From assembly GCA_034770075.1 (NCBI GenBank), contig CM068379.1, positions 27,217,506-27,281,505 of the forward strand: DNA of 64,000 nucleotides. The letters are read 5' to 3'. This DNA is from Aralia elata. Taxonomy: Eukaryota; Streptophyta; Magnoliopsida; Apiales; Araliaceae. Below the pieces are notes generated by a model. It was given only the letters and a program-made list of their open reading frames with translations, was not told the DNA's origin and did not search any database. A program made the translations under genes and the position numbers. Shown piece after piece: positions 1-10,845 of this stretch (positions are counted from its first letter, which is position 1; each line of letters starts with the position of its first letter).

Positions 1-193
1 ATGTAGTCCTGGAACTTTGTGATTTCAGGATAGATGATTTGATGTAAATAACTACGATGTTATCTATATTATGTTTTGAAGCAATTCATGAATAAAATGT
101 GGAAGTTTATCAGATGTGTTATGTGTTTAAGTGTTGTTTATAAATGTTTAAGATAAGACTTAAATGTTTGAGTAATTAAGCAATAGTCTAATA
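1..193 (+). other. T1 leader upstream of gag
   Basis: AT-rich sequence without a coding frame between the (unseen) primer binding site and gag of T1. I find no tRNA-complementary primer site and no LTR terminus in it, so the 5' LTR and PBS must lie to the left of the window. Confidence 0.6.
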
Positions 194-3100
194 ATGAGAA
201 TTCTTAACAGTAAGATGCCGCCAAGAAGACAACCAACACGTCAACAGACCCCAGAGGGATCTACTAATAATGAAGAAGCCAACGCTAATCCGATGCAGCA
301 GTTGGTGAATCTGCTAACGGGAGCCTTTGCAAATCAACCACAAGCTCAGGCTACAACCTTCAAAGATTTCAAGGCTGTCGGACCCCCGGAATTTCTAGGG
401 TCTATGAATCCGATAGAGGCCCAAACGTGGGTTATGGAAATGGAGAAGGTGTTTGATGTCGCTAGAGTCAACGAGGACCAGAAGAAGGCATTTGCAACCT
501 TTATGCTGAAGTCAGAAGCTAGCTATTGGTGGCAAGCAAATAAGACTCGAGGTGGTCAAGGGATTATTCCGTGGGAGCGGTTTAAGGAGATATTTTTCGA
601 GACCTACTTCCCGGCAAGTGCTCAGAATCAAATGGAAGTACAGTTTCTGGAACTGAAGCAAGGTACCATGACGGTACCTGAATATGCTGCAAAGTTTAAT
701 GAGCTGCCGCGGTTTGCGCCATATCAGGTCAACACGGATGAGCGGAAAACTAGGAGATTTGAGCAGGGACTGAAACCCTGGTTATATAGTAGAGTTTCGT
801 TGTTTCAACTGAACTCGTTTGCGGCAGTGCTGGAAAAGGCGATTATTGCTGAAGGAGGCAGTGATGCTCTGTCCAAGTACAACCAGGAGCAGAAGAAAAA
901 GAAGAATGAGAATGAAAACAAGATAAGTGGTAGCCATGGGGGCAGTGGCCAGAAAAGGAAATGGAATGATAGTAACTCTACGGGAAGTCAGCAGGGTATT
1001 CAGAAAAAGAAGATAGAGGTGTGCAGCAACTGTGGAAAGAGCCATATGGGTGCTTGTTTGAAGGGTAAGCGGGTGTGCTTCAATTGCGGGCAGGAGGGTC
1101 ATATTTCACCAAATTGCCCTAATCCGAAGAAAGGAGCATGTTTCATCTGCGGGTCGAAGGATCACTTTGCCCGAGAGTGCCCTAAGAAAACAACTACAGG
1201 AGGAACTGGTGCAGGAAAAGGGAACAACGGTGGAGGCAATCTGACTATCACCGGACCGACACAGCTCAACCGACCTACCGCTCGAACATTCAACATGACG
1301 GTGCAGGATGCTGTGCAGTCAAAGGATGTAGTGTCAGGTATCATTCCAGTCAATAATGTTAATGCTTATGTATTGTTTGACTCGGGTGCTACTTGCTCAT
1401 TTATATCCGATGATTTTGCTAAGAAATTAGACTTACCTCAGGAAGAGTTAGATTACCCCATGAACATAGAAATTGCGAATAGGGAGGTGATTCCTGTTAA
1501 GTTTGTCCACAAGAACTGTCAAGTAGAAATTAAGGGTCATGTGATGACTGTCAACTTGATTCCAATTCGTCTTGGGGAGTTTGACGTCATTCTGGGAATG
1601 GATTGGTTGTTCAACCATGGGGCAGTTATTGATTGTCAAAAGAAGTGTGTGAACCTTATGACTCCGTCAAAGGTAGTGTTTTATGGCAGCAAGTCGTCTA
1701 GACAAACGAGTTGTCTGACGATGATGCAGGCCAGAAAGATGTTGAGACAAGGGTGTGTAGGATATCTAGCCTATATAGTTGATACCCGAAGGGTGGGTAC
1801 AAAACTGGAGGAGATACCAGTAGTTAGGGACTTTGCGGACGTGTTTCCTGACGATTTACCAGGATTACCGCCAGATAGGGAAATCGAGTTTGTAATTGAT
1901 TTAGCACCGGGAACGGCCCCTATATCGAAAGCCCCGTATCGAATGGCTCCGGTAGAAATGAAGGAGTTGATGGTGCAGCTGCAAGAGCTGCTAGATAAGA
2001 AGTATATTCAACCGAGCGTCTCGCCGTGGGGAGCGCCGGTATTGTTTGTTAAGAAGAAGGATGGGTCAATGCATCTTTGCATTGATTATAGAGAGTTGAA
2101 CAAGGTCACGATTAAAAACAAGTATCCATTGCCAAGGATCGATGACCTATTTGACCAACTGAAGGGAGCAAGATATTTTTCGAAGATAGATCTGCGAAGT
2201 GGATACCATCAGTTGAAAGTGAGAAAAGAGGACATACCAAAGACGGCGTTTCGAACTAGATATGGTCACTATGAGTTTTTGGTTATGTCATTTGGTTTAA
2301 CGAATGCGCCTGCAGCATTCATGGACTTAATGAATAGGGTGTTCAAACCATTTTTGGATAAGTTTGTGGTGGTATTCATAGACGATATTTTGGTTTACTC
2401 CAAAACTCAAGAAGAACATGTGGAGCATTTGAGAGTGACGTTGGAGGCATTAAGGAAGGAGAAATTGTATGCAAAATTTTCGAAATGCGAATTTTGGTTG
2501 GAGCGTGTTCAATTCCTTGGACATGTTATTGATAAAGACGGAATTTCGGTGGATCCAGCGAAAGTCGAAGCTGTGATGAACTGGGATCAGCCGAAGACAC
2601 CGTCAGAAGTGAGGAGTTTCTTGGGTTTGGCAGGCTACTACAGACGTTTTATTCAAGACTTCTCCAGGATCTCCACTCCGTTGACGAATTTAACAAGGAA
2701 ATCAGTGAAGTTTGTTTGGACGGAGAAGTGCGAAGAAAGTTTCCAAGAACTCAAGAAGAGATTAAGTTCGGCACCTGTGTTGTCTTTACCAGATAATACA
2801 GGAAATTTTGTGGTGTACAGTGACGCATCACATAAAGGACTTGGTTGTGTGTTGATGCAGAATGGTAAAGTTATTGCATATGCATCGCGCCAACTAAAAG
2901 ATTATGAAAAAGGGTATCCAACCCATGATTTGGAGTTAGCAGCCGTGGTGTTTGCTTTGAAAATCTGGAGGCACTATCTCTATGGGGAGAAGTGTGAAAT
3001 ATATGCAGACCATAAAAGTCTGAAATATATTTTCACGCAGAAAGATTTGAATATGCGGCAGAGGAGATGGATAGAATTGATCAAAGATTATGATTGTGAA

Positions 3101-3631
3101 ATTCTATACCATCCAGGAAAGGCTAATGTGGTTGCCGACGCTTTGAGTAGAAAAGGTCGGGAGAAACTGTTTTTGTTAACCGCTCAGGAGAAGCTCGTAG
3201 CAGAAATGGCTAAGTTGGAAATAGAGGTGAAGGGTTTGACAGAGACTAATGAAAAATTGTTCCAGATAGAAACTCAATCAACTTTGATAGAAAAAGTCAA
3301 GGAAGCGCAACTTCACGATGAGGAATGTGATAAGATTCGGCAAAGAGTGCTTGAGGGAGAAGAGCTTAAATATAAAATCGATACTGAAGGGTTGCTGAGA
3401 TTTGAAGGCAGAATCTGGGTACCGTCAGTATTGGCAATCAGAGAGGAGATTTTGAACGAAGCTCACAGTTCACGATTTTCGGTTCACCCGGGAAGCACAA
3501 AGATGTACCAGGATCTTCGTCAACATTTTTGGTGGCCAAACATGAAAAGAGAGGTTGCTGAATGTGTTGCGAAATGTCTCACTTGTCAGAGAGTCAAAGC
3601 TGAGCATCAACGACCAAGTGGTTTGTTATAG
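194..3631 (+). CDS. T1 Gag-Pol polyprotein, first part (gag, protease, RT, RNase H, integrase zinc finger)
   Basis: Retrotransposon polyprotein. A gag capsid region lies at about residues 60-230. Three CCHC zinc knuckles follow at about 276-331 (CSNCGKSHMGAC, CFNCGQEGHISPNC, CFICGSKDHFAREC). The aspartic protease motif LFDSGA is near residue 394, and VILGMDWL marks its end. RT runs from about 560 with the catalytic VFIDDILVYS near 725. RNase H starts with YSDASHKG near 875. The integrase HHCC finger is at about 1097-1133. The real start is probably the second Met (215, MPPRRQ), the usual Tekay gag start. The frame ends at TAG (3629-3631), after which the same frame continues, so this is one gag-pol gene with a single nonsense change. 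Domain calls are secure; whether readthrough occurs is unknown. Confidence 0.93.
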   Translation: MRILNSKMPPRRQPTRQQTPEGSTNNEEANANPMQQLVNLLTGAFANQPQAQATTFKDFKAVGPPEFLGSMNPIEAQTWVMEMEKVFDVARVNEDQKKAFATFMLKSEASYWWQANKTRGGQGIIPWERFKEIFFETYFPASAQNQMEVQFLELKQGTMTVPEYAAKFNELPRFAPYQVNTDERKTRRFEQGLKPWLYSRVSLFQLNSFAAVLEKAIIAEGGSDALSKYNQEQKKKKNENENKISGSHGGSGQKRKWNDSNSTGSQQGIQKKKIEVCSNCGKSHMGACLKGKRVCFNCGQEGHISPNCPNPKKGACFICGSKDHFARECPKKTTTGGTGAGKGNNGGGNLTITGPTQLNRPTARTFNMTVQDAVQSKDVVSGIIPVNNVNAYVLFDSGATCSFISDDFAKKLDLPQEELDYPMNIEIANREVIPVKFVHKNCQVEIKGHVMTVNLIPIRLGEFDVILGMDWLFNHGAVIDCQKKCVNLMTPSKVVFYGSKSSRQTSCLTMMQARKMLRQGCVGYLAYIVDTRRVGTKLEEIPVVRDFADVFPDDLPGLPPDREIEFVIDLAPGTAPISKAPYRMAPVEMKELMVQLQELLDKKYIQPSVSPWGAPVLFVKKKDGSMHLCIDYRELNKVTIKNKYPLPRIDDLFDQLKGARYFSKIDLRSGYHQLKVRKEDIPKTAFRTRYGHYEFLVMSFGLTNAPAAFMDLMNRVFKPFLDKFVVVFIDDILVYSKTQEEHVEHLRVTLEALRKEKLYAKFSKCEFWLERVQFLGHVIDKDGISVDPAKVEAVMNWDQPKTPSEVRSFLGLAGYYRRFIQDFSRISTPLTNLTRKSVKFVWTEKCEESFQELKKRLSSAPVLSLPDNTGNFVVYSDASHKGLGCVLMQNGKVIAYASRQLKDYEKGYPTHDLELAAVVFALKIWRHYLYGEKCEIYADHKSLKYIFTQKDLNMRQRRWIELIKDYDCEILYHPGKANVVADALSRKGREKLFLLTAQEKLVAEMAKLEIEVKGLTETNEKLFQIETQSTLIEKVKEAQLHDEECDKIRQRVLEGEELKYKIDTEGLLRFEGRIWVPSVLAIREEILNEAHSSRFSVHPGSTKMYQDLRQHFWWPNMKREVAECVAKCLTCQRVKAEHQRPSGLL

Positions 3632-4711
3632 CCCTTGGAGATACCAGAATGGAAATGGGAGCATATCACAATGGACTTTGTAGTAGGGCTTCCAACTACT
3701 CAAAAGGGTTATGACGCAATATGGGTCATAGTTGACAGATTGACGAAATCAGCGCATTTCTTGCCGATTAAAATCCGATTTACTTTAGATCAGCTGGCGA
3801 AATTATATGTCAAAGAGATTATCTCAAGGCACGGAGTTCCAGTGTCAATAGTATCAGATCGAGATCCACGATTCACATCAAAATTTTGGAGAAGTCTGCA
3901 AGCTTGTTTGGGGACACAGTTGAGAATGAGTACAGCTTATCATCCTCAAACCGATGGTCAGAGCGAAAGAACAATTCAAATGTTGGAGGATATGCTTCGG
4001 GCGTGCGTTATGGATTTTAAAGGCAACTGGGATGATCATTTACCTTTGGTCGAGTTTGCTTACAACAATAGTCATCACGCGAGTATCGGCATGCCGCCCT
4101 ACGAAGCATTGTACGGAAGGAAATGCAGAACTCCGTTATGCTGGGATGAGGTTGGTGAACGTCGACTATTGGGACCCGAGTTGGTACAACAAACTGCTGA
4201 AATTGTCAAGGTGATAAGAACCAGACTGATAGCCGCTCAAGACAGGCAAAAGAAGTATGCTGATCAACACCGACAAAATCGCGAATTTGAAGTCGGGAGC
4301 TTTGTGTTCCTCAAAGTATCTCCCTGGAAGGGAAAGATCAGATTTGGTAAAAAGGGTAAGCTGAGTCCGCGGTTTATTGGACCGTTTGAAGTGCTGAAAC
4401 GAATAGGCGAGGTGGCTTATGAGGTAGCTTTACCTCCCGAGTTAGACCATATTCACAATGTATTCCACATATCGGTACTACGACCGTATAAGTCTGATTA
4501 TAAACATGTCATAGAGTATGAACCGCTACAATTCGAGAAAGATTTGTCATATGAAGAGGTTCCTATACAGATAGTGGACAGGAAGGAGCAAGTACTTAGA
4601 AATAAAGTGATACCTTCTGTTAAGGTAATATGGAGGAACCAAAGTGCTAAAGAAGCCACGTGGGAACTCGAAGAGATAATGATGCAAAATTTCCCCCAAT
4701 TATTTGTTTAA
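3632..4711 (+). CDS. T1 Pol, second part: integrase core and chromodomain-like tail
   Basis: In-frame continuation of the T1 polyprotein after the stop at 3629-3631. The integrase core shows the D-D-E residues in MDFVVGLP, VSDRDPRF and SERTIQMLEDML. The GPFEVLKRIGEVAYE and HNVFHISVLRPY motifs of the integrase C-terminal (GPY/F) domain follow. The last ~35 residues (VKVIWRNQSAKEATWELEE) resemble a chromodomain, the module that directs chromovirus integration into heterochromatin. It ends at TAA (4709-4711) a short distance before the polypurine tract. No internal Met start is needed or likely: this segment is only expressed if the TAG is read through or in an intact relative. Confidence 0.9.
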   Translation, partial: PLEIPEWKWEHITMDFVVGLPTTQKGYDAIWVIVDRLTKSAHFLPIKIRFTLDQLAKLYVKEIISRHGVPVSIVSDRDPRFTSKFWRSLQACLGTQLRMSTAYHPQTDGQSERTIQMLEDMLRACVMDFKGNWDDHLPLVEFAYNNSHHASIGMPPYEALYGRKCRTPLCWDEVGERRLLGPELVQQTAEIVKVIRTRLIAAQDRQKKYADQHRQNREFEVGSFVFLKVSPWKGKIRFGKKGKLSPRFIGPFEVLKRIGEVAYEVALPPELDHIHNVFHISVLRPYKSDYKHVIEYEPLQFEKDLSYEEVPIQIVDRKEQVLRNKVIPSVKVIWRNQSAKEATWELEEIMMQNFPQLFV

Positions 4712-4720
4712 TTTTATATG

Positions 4721-4826
4721 CGATTCTGGGGACAGAATCTTTGTAAGGAGGGGAGAATGTAACGGATGATTTAATTGCGTTGTGATTCTGGGGACAGAAT
4801 CCTTTTAAGGAGGGAAAGATGTAACG
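4721..4826 (+). repeat. Duplicated polypurine tract and LTR start of T1
   Basis: The unit 'GATTCTGGGGACAGAATC ... AAGGAGGG ... TGTAACG' occurs twice, 62 bp apart (TGTAACG at 4758 and 4820). Each copy has an inverted repeat GATTCTGGGGACAGAATC, a purine tract and an LTR-like start. The second start (TGTAACGAATGC) resembles the start of the related LTR at 54430 (TGTAACGATTGT) better, so I take 4820 as the LTR start. Confidence 0.75.
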
Positions 4827-6210
4827 AATGCAATTTTTGAGAATTAATAAAAATATTTATTGATTTGTATAAATATTTTTGTTAATTTATTGAGTTAATA
4901 AATGATTTATTAAGCTATTGTGAAATACGTTTATATTGAGTTAATTGTGTTAATTGTTACTTGACTATGATTTGTGATGATTATTCTAATTTAATTAATA
5001 ATTAAATTAGATGATAAAAAGGTTTATTTGAATAATATAATTCATTTGGTGTTATTGTTATTTGTTAAATGAATTTATTATTTGAGTTAGTAAAGTTTAA
5101 TTGAATTTATTTAATAATAAGTTCAATTAAATTAAATGTGTGACATTTAAAATTATATGTTATAATGTTTTATTAAAATAAATGAAAGGAGTTTTAATTT
5201 AGTTTTTCCAAACTAGGCCTTATGACCTTTGGTTGGAAAAATGAGTTATTTTATTTGTGTTTTGCCAAACAAGCCTTTAGTTAGAATAATGGATTATTTT
5301 AATCTTGCTTTGCCAAACAAGCCTTATGGCTTTTGAAATTTTATAACTGATGATACGTTATTATTGTATTAAGTATCAGTTTTTATTTTAGTTTTTAATT
5401 TGCATCAGTTTTATTTTTTTTAAAAGAAAGTACGTCAGTTGAAAGAAAAGAAAAGAGAAGAACAGAGAGAAAAGAAGAAGAAGAACATCAGAGTTTGAGA
5501 GAAAAGAGAGAGCAGAGCTTGAGAATTTGAGAGTTGAGAGAAAAGAGAGAATTTGAGAGAGAAGCTTGGAGATTGGAGAAAGAATTTCAAAAAAAAACAA
5601 GGAAGCTTAATCAAATTTCTAAGAATTTGAAGGTATAAACTGTTTACTATGTTTTATTTTCTCTGTATATGAATTTATATGCTAAATTCATGAATTATTT
5701 GGTTAAAAATGTTAGAACGCATGTGTTAGATGGTTATGTGATGATTATAGGTTAATTTGAATGGTTAATTCATGAAAATATGTCTTTGAAATCAGTTTTT
5801 AGTTTTTACAGAGTTTACTTCATGAATTGTATATATGTATGAAAATTGATGCTTAAATTAGTTGTTATTCGATAGATTAATAATTGTTTGTGATTGTATG
5901 ATGAAAAACATGAGTAATGCAAAAAGAATTGTTTTAATTGGTTGAAAAATGAGTTTACAGAGTTTGATTTTATTAAAATGGTTAAAACTTGAATATTTGG
6001 TTTTAACAGTGAATTTTGGTTTAAATTGGTTAATCATGTGTTTTATAATGCTTAGATTGATTAGAAACATGTTGGGTAAATGTTTTGTATCTTATATGAT
6101 GTCTAGATATACTTAATTGTTTTCTGGATGGTAGAATTCGGAAAATTTTGGCCAAATTTGGCCTAAGTTTTCACTGGTTCGCGAGCTGGGGAAGACGACA
6201 GTCAAGTCTA

Positions 6211-6334
6211 TCGCCCCGGCGATAAAAATGAACTGATTTCTTCGCCCCAGCGACGTCGTCGCCCCGGCGACAAAATTGTTAAGCAAAACGCCGCCCCGAC
6301 GACGATTTTGTTAATATTTTTCTCGCCCCAGCGA
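6211..6334. repeat. Phased GC-palindrome cluster in the T1 LTR
   Basis: Five copies of a near-palindrome TCGCCCCGGCGA: 6211-6222, 6242-6253, 6259-6270, 6291-6302 and 6323-6334. Centres are 31, 17, 32 and 32 bp apart. The core matches the Athila A2 LTR motif CTCGCCCCGGCGAG although the elements are unrelated. The function is unknown. Confidence 0.8.
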
Positions 6335-7338
6335 GAAACGCTACTGTTTAAAAAAAAAAATTTATTATTATTTTCTTTTCTTGGAAGTTATGATGCATAA
6401 TTAAACTTATATTAGTGTGACTAATGTATTACCAAGATGGTTGCTAAACTAGTATTTGTTGACTATGGTATGCTAAATGAGATAAAGAGCAAGCCTTAAA
6501 TGCTTTTAATTTTGTGACTAATTATGTTACCATTTTATAATTAAATGTTTAGGTTGTTTAAGGATCGTGAATTACTTAAATTTGTAATCTACGCTTGAGG
6601 CAAGTTTTCCTCCCTTAAACTTGAAAGTTATTTATAGCAAGTTCCTTATCTCAACCTATTACTTTTATGTTGAACAAGTTTTTCTATCCTAAACTTGTTA
6701 TTTCATTTAAAGCAAGTTTACTATCATTGAGCAAAAATATTTACCTTAGCTTATTGTTAATCAAGCAAGGTTACTATCATGAGTATATACTTGAGCTTTA
6801 CTTCAATCATTGATTGTTATTCAAACTTCAAATATAGTTCCTATTGAACAAACTCTATTGATGAATTAGACTAGCAAACCCTTATTGATTCAGCTAGTCC
6901 TTAGTTGATGTGCATTTCAAAGACTTAGAATGTTTTCTATACTTGTTCCAAGCCAATTTTCTTTTTGGTATGGATTCAGACGATAAACTGAGATGAACAA
7001 CCCTATTATAGGGGATTACTTACGCGACAGCGTTAAAATGTTTGTGCACAATACATTGTACAAAGGGCTGATCCCCCTGAGTACGAGATGTTGGTCCATA
7101 GTCTATATGACTGTTAAAGGTTACAGTAGAAATACTTGTCAACCTAGGACATAGTTCGAGGTCTTGTGACCCTCAGATATAATTTCTATATTTTGAAATC
7201 TATCTTTCCTTGAATCGAGCTTTCCAACGAACTTTTAGACTTTGACTGTTATTCCTCAGTTGAAATCCTTTTCATTTAAATGTTGTTGTTATCATACTTG
7301 TGAGCAATTGTTTGCTCACTCTTGCACTAATCATTGCA

Positions 7339-7401
7339 GCTAAGCCTGAGAAGCAGGACGAGCCGTCCACCAATAAGGGTAAGGGCAAGATGCAGAAATA
7401 G
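7339..7401 (+). other. Short lysine-rich open frame inside the T1 LTR
   Basis: After a splice-acceptor-like CATTGCAG (7332-7339) the sequence reads AKPEKQDEPSTNKGKGKMQK then TAG. The equivalent place in solo LTR S1 (minus strand, near 39790-39835) also has an acceptor-like TTTCAG followed by a Lys/Arg-rich frame. It could be a relic of a captured exon or chance; there is no start codon. Confidence 0.35.
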
Positions 7402-8149
7402 TTCTAGATATATTATTTGTAACAAGACTTGTTTTAATTTATGTTTTATTCCGCATTGATGTATTAAGGTTTAGATAACCTGGGAATTGAATGTTTAATA
7501 GTTTGGAGATGTAACCCATTTTGGGTAGATGTTACTTTAAGTTTATTAAATTGTTGTTTTATTGGGAAGATTAGTTTTGAATGTATGTTATAGTGAACAC
7601 CAAATCAGTGTGAATTAAGTACCTGGATTTGGGGGTGTCACAACTATTCCTATTACATGAACTATTTACAATAAATAGAAACCTTGATCAGCAGTCAAGG
7701 GGAAGTACATAGGAGGGAGATAGAATTTACATTGAGAAAAATTAGAGAAGACGAGGTACGCAGACCCCATTTATAAAACCCATACATTCAACCATCCACT
7801 AAAATAAATCCAATCACACATTGGTCAATAGTCCATAATCAATCCCTATTTATTATCATACATATCTCTATATGTATCAATAAATAACATTCATCTCATG
7901 AATAATAAATCCATTCCATATGTGAATTGATATCAATTAATGGACAAAAGTTTTGCTAATATTTAGTTTTTGAAACAAAATAAACTCTTTTATTTTAATC
8001 AAAAACCAAATCCAAATTAAACTCCTTTAATTTTAGCAATCTGAAATCCTATTTCAGATAAAATAAATATCTTTATTTTAAACTTATATCAATTAAATAA
8101 ACCATTTATTTCAATTGAAGGAAAAAAAAAATTTCGGATTCTGCTAGCC

Positions 8150-8271
8150 GGCGCAGCTGCGCCCAGAATGAACTGGACAACGGCGCAGCTGCGCTGCGCC
8201 CCAGAAAAAACCGATTCTGAGATTCGGCGCGGCTGCGCTCCAGAATGAACTAGAGGCGGCGCAGCTGCGCC
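8150..8271. repeat. Four phased palindromes in the copia A leader
   Basis: Fourteen-base palindromes: GGCGCAGCTGCGCC at 8150-8163, a one-base variant at 8182-8195, GGCGCGGCTGCGCT at 8226-8239 and GGCGCAGCTGCGCC at 8258-8271. Centres are 32, 44 and 32 bp apart, with AGAATGAACT in two of the spacers. The same layout occurs at 31530-31649 and 38990-39108. Confidence 0.85.
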
Positions 8272-8372
8272 GTGTCGCTGATTCAAAAATTTTTATTCTG
8301 CCCAAAAATTTCGATCCAATCGCATATCAAGCATACATGGAATTATCAAAATCGATAATTAGCACAAGATTA

Positions 8373-8385
8373 GGCTCTGATACCA
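8373..8385 (-). other. Primer binding site of copia A
   Basis: On the minus strand TGGTATCAGAGCC, complementary to the 3' end of plant initiator methionine tRNA. It lies one base beyond the LTR, as in most plant Ty1/copia elements. Confidence 0.85.
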
Positions 8386-8386
8386 C

Positions 8387-10251
8387 TATTAGGTTTGTAT
8401 ATAACGCGAGCATGCAATCAAATTACATAAATAGAGCGGAAGCGCGATAAAAAAGATTTTAATATTTTATACAAACTATCACCAAGATCAATCCTTGTGT
8501 TCAATTAACGATATAAACAAAAGAGAAAGAGAATAAGAATTTATACCCTCGTAGAACAAAGCTTCCTCAGGTACAAGTTCAACTCCTAGTCCTTCGCGTT
8601 CTCCTCGAATGCTACGGTGTGATTCCTTCCTTTGATCAACGTTAGCCACCCAAGTGTTTGGCCTCTAGAGGTGATCCACCAAGGAAGAACAATTATTCAA
8701 GAAGTTGGGTATTTGGTAAAACCCTAGTTTCTATCTCTATAGAAATTGTAAGTACTCTCCACAATCTAATGCAAGAGTGTGTAACCCTAATCTATGATAA
8801 AACTCCTCTTATTTATAGATGTAGGAATAACCCTTCCCTAAACTATTTAGGATTAGAGTTTATATTCTAATTAAACTCCTTTAATTAATTATGCTCCTAA
8901 TCCAATTAGGAATTCGTGAGAGAGTACTTCTATTAATTAATTCCCAATCCCTATTAGGAAATAAATAATAGTTCTATTAATTAATTCCCAATCCCTATTA
9001 GGAATTAAATAATAGTAATAGTAATAATAATAATAAGACTCCTGTTATTAATTTATATTTAATATTTCCAAAATATTAAATAATAAATATTAAGCTATTT
9101 AATTTATTCTATCTCCATAGATTAAATTAAATACACTTAACTTATTATTACAATTATGCCATTTACTTCTTAAATAAATATTTTCCTTTTGCGGTGTGAC
9201 CCTTTAGGTTCTCTATATTAAACCGGTTGTGAATAAATCAATTAGAACAATTCTAATCTTATTTAAATAAATAAATTAAACTATTTAATTCATTTAAATA
9301 AATAATATTTATTCTACAATAAGGGTAAGCCCCCTTAGCGATCAACGACTTTCCAGATAATATAGATTTCAACATCAATCACAAAAGAACCTTTGAGTAA
9401 ATAGTTACCGTACAATTCAATCCTTCTACTATACAATGTCCCAATTAAATATAACATATGGATTTACTGTCAAGTCTTATTTTATTTAATTATATGCATT
9501 TCGATTCTCAAATACACAACTCTAAATAATGCAAATTAGAAACTCCTTTCTAATTTCATTCTGCCTTGGCCAAGGACTACTGAGTTGTCATTTATCGAAT
9601 CACATAGGACATTCACATCTTTTACTAGACGTGGTAGATTCTTTATTGATCATTCACCTATCTCCATGTACAACTAATTATACCCAATCATACCCTTTGA
9701 TATACCCCAAAGGTCTTAAGGGACATGTCAAAGTATAACTCATCATACACAATATACTATGATGATCTCAAGTCCAAGGATCACTTGTACTACTATCACT
9801 AGAGGAATTCCTATTGACAGGCGAGTAAAACTCCATTAGGTATTCCTTAGCGAGTCACGTTCAGTGAACTTATTCTCTAATAAGCGCCTACATACTTGCT
9901 TTAGTGTCTCCACACAAATGATTATGAAATCAATCATCCTCTTCCTAAGAGCAAGCAACGTATGTACTAATCTATTCAGATTCACTAATCCCCAATTTAG
10001 TAATCCAACGATTAGGAACAATCTTAGTTTGTGAGCTATCTTGAATTTAGATCTCATTAGCATGATCACCATCATGATTCTAAAAGCATTGCTCAAAACT
10101 ATAGGTTTATCACATTTAATATAACAGCACCATGTAGATAATATAAAATGCCTTTTAAGAAAATCAATTCTTTTATTAATAAATGAATAAGATTACAAAG
10201 TATATGCTACATCATATCAAATATGATTGGCTTGTGTGCATACTATCTTCA
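8387..10251 (-). repeat. Copia LTR A (5' LTR, 1865 bp)
   Basis: Boundaries follow from the other copies: plus-strand start TATTAGGTTTGTATATA (TG decayed to TA) and end ACTATCTTCA. A TATA box (TATAAATAA on the minus strand) is at 8809-8817. Like copy D, and unlike copies B, C and F, it carries a tandem duplication of about 45 bp containing CCCAATCCCTATTAGGAA (about 8930-9015), which defines an A/D subfamily. No gene. Confidence 0.88.
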
Positions 10252-10756
10252 AGACTATCTTCTGAAACAGTTTAGGTACATTAGAACTTAAAAGTATGCA
10301 ATTGAAGCAAAACTTGAACAACTTATACAATTATAAAAGATTTGTACAAGTTTGATTTTCTCAATAATATACGTAATTTGTGTAATCATTACATACATAA
10401 GAATATTTTTAAACAACATAACACTTGCACATAAAATTATAGCACAAGGTCAGAACACTTGCCTCTTGCGTTCTTTAATAACTTTGACCTTAACCGTCCT
10501 TCACAAATGTCCTACATATTTAAGTTCATATATACATACCAATTAGTCATACAACGATGCTGATTAACGACTTACATTAGTCCTTCTTTATTTCTGAAAA
10601 AATTTCTTTTTATTCACTACATAACCTTAACTCGCGTCTTTTACGACTTGGTATCATACCATCTTATATTTATACATAAATAAAAACTTTACCATATTAA
10701 TATAAACGTCCCGTTTCAAAATCCGAAAAATTTCATTTCTGAGTCTGGACCTGACC

Positions 10757-10845
10757 GGCACTGTGGCGCCCACTTTAAGCTTATTACCGGTGTTGTGGCG
10801 CCAAGTCCCCCAGTAGCTCGACTCCAGAAGCAGCATTGCGGTGCC
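10757..10845. repeat. Phased GC-palindrome-like motifs in the T2 LTR
   Basis: GGCACTGTGGCGCC (10757-10770), GGTGTTGTGGCGCC (10789-10802) and AGCATTGCGGTGCC (10832-10845) have centres 32 and 43 bp apart. The motifs are decayed palindromes; position in the LTR and spacing resemble the copia leader cluster. Confidence 0.55.

Larger units (their letters stand above)
1..7642 (+). mobile_element. T1: Tekay/Del-like Ty3/gypsy chromovirus, 5' end outside the window
   Basis: The element holds a leader, a gag-pol frame (194-4711) broken by one stop codon, a polypurine tract and a complete 3' LTR (4820-7642) ending TGTCACA. The domain order gag, protease, RT, RNase H, integrase, chromodomain-like tail is that of Ty3/gypsy chromoviruses; long LTRs starting TGTAACG and a gag beginning MPPRR fit the Tekay/Del lineage. 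The 5' LTR is not visible: bases 1-193 do not match the end of the 3' LTR. On the right it abuts copia leader sequence that also occurs at about 30715 and 38480, so T1 was inserted into a copia element. The expected TSD on the right is ACTAT (7643-7647); its partner lies outside. Confidence 0.9.
4820..7642 (+). repeat. 3' LTR of T1 (Tekay-like, about 2.8 kb)
   Basis: It starts TGTAACG and ends GGATTTGGGGGTGTCACA. The end is the reverse complement of the first ~25 bases of the solo LTR at 39515 (TGTAACGCCCCCAAATCC), which fixes the boundary and family. It contains a GA-rich tract (about 5440-5595), which also occurs in reverse at 11757-11820 and about 41940-41975 in the related LTRs, a GC-palindrome cluster (6211-6334), and a short lysine-rich frame near its end (7339-7401). 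No gene. Confidence 0.88.
7643..10251 (-). mobile_element. Copia element 'A', 5' end only: leader plus 5' LTR
   Basis: Minus-strand Ty1/copia element whose gag-pol side was displaced to the left by insertion of T1. It keeps 744 bp of leader (7643-8386), the primer binding site (8373-8385, reverse complement TGGTATCAGAGCC, initiator-Met tRNA type) and a full 5' LTR (8387-10251). The same leader and LTR recur in the copia block at 24473-45242. It is inserted in the T2 LTR; the right-hand TSD should be AGACT (10252-10256). Confidence 0.88.

Noticed and set aside
4758..4764. First TGTAACG as start of the T1 3' LTR
   Set aside because: The second copy at 4820 matches the related LTR start better; the first is part of a 62-bp duplication. 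It remains possible until the 5' LTR is seen.
8658..8870. 70-residue frame repeated in copia LTRs (also near 24718 and 32011)
   Set aside because: Present because the LTR itself is repeated; lies in untranslated LTR sequence around the TATA region and changes freely among copies.
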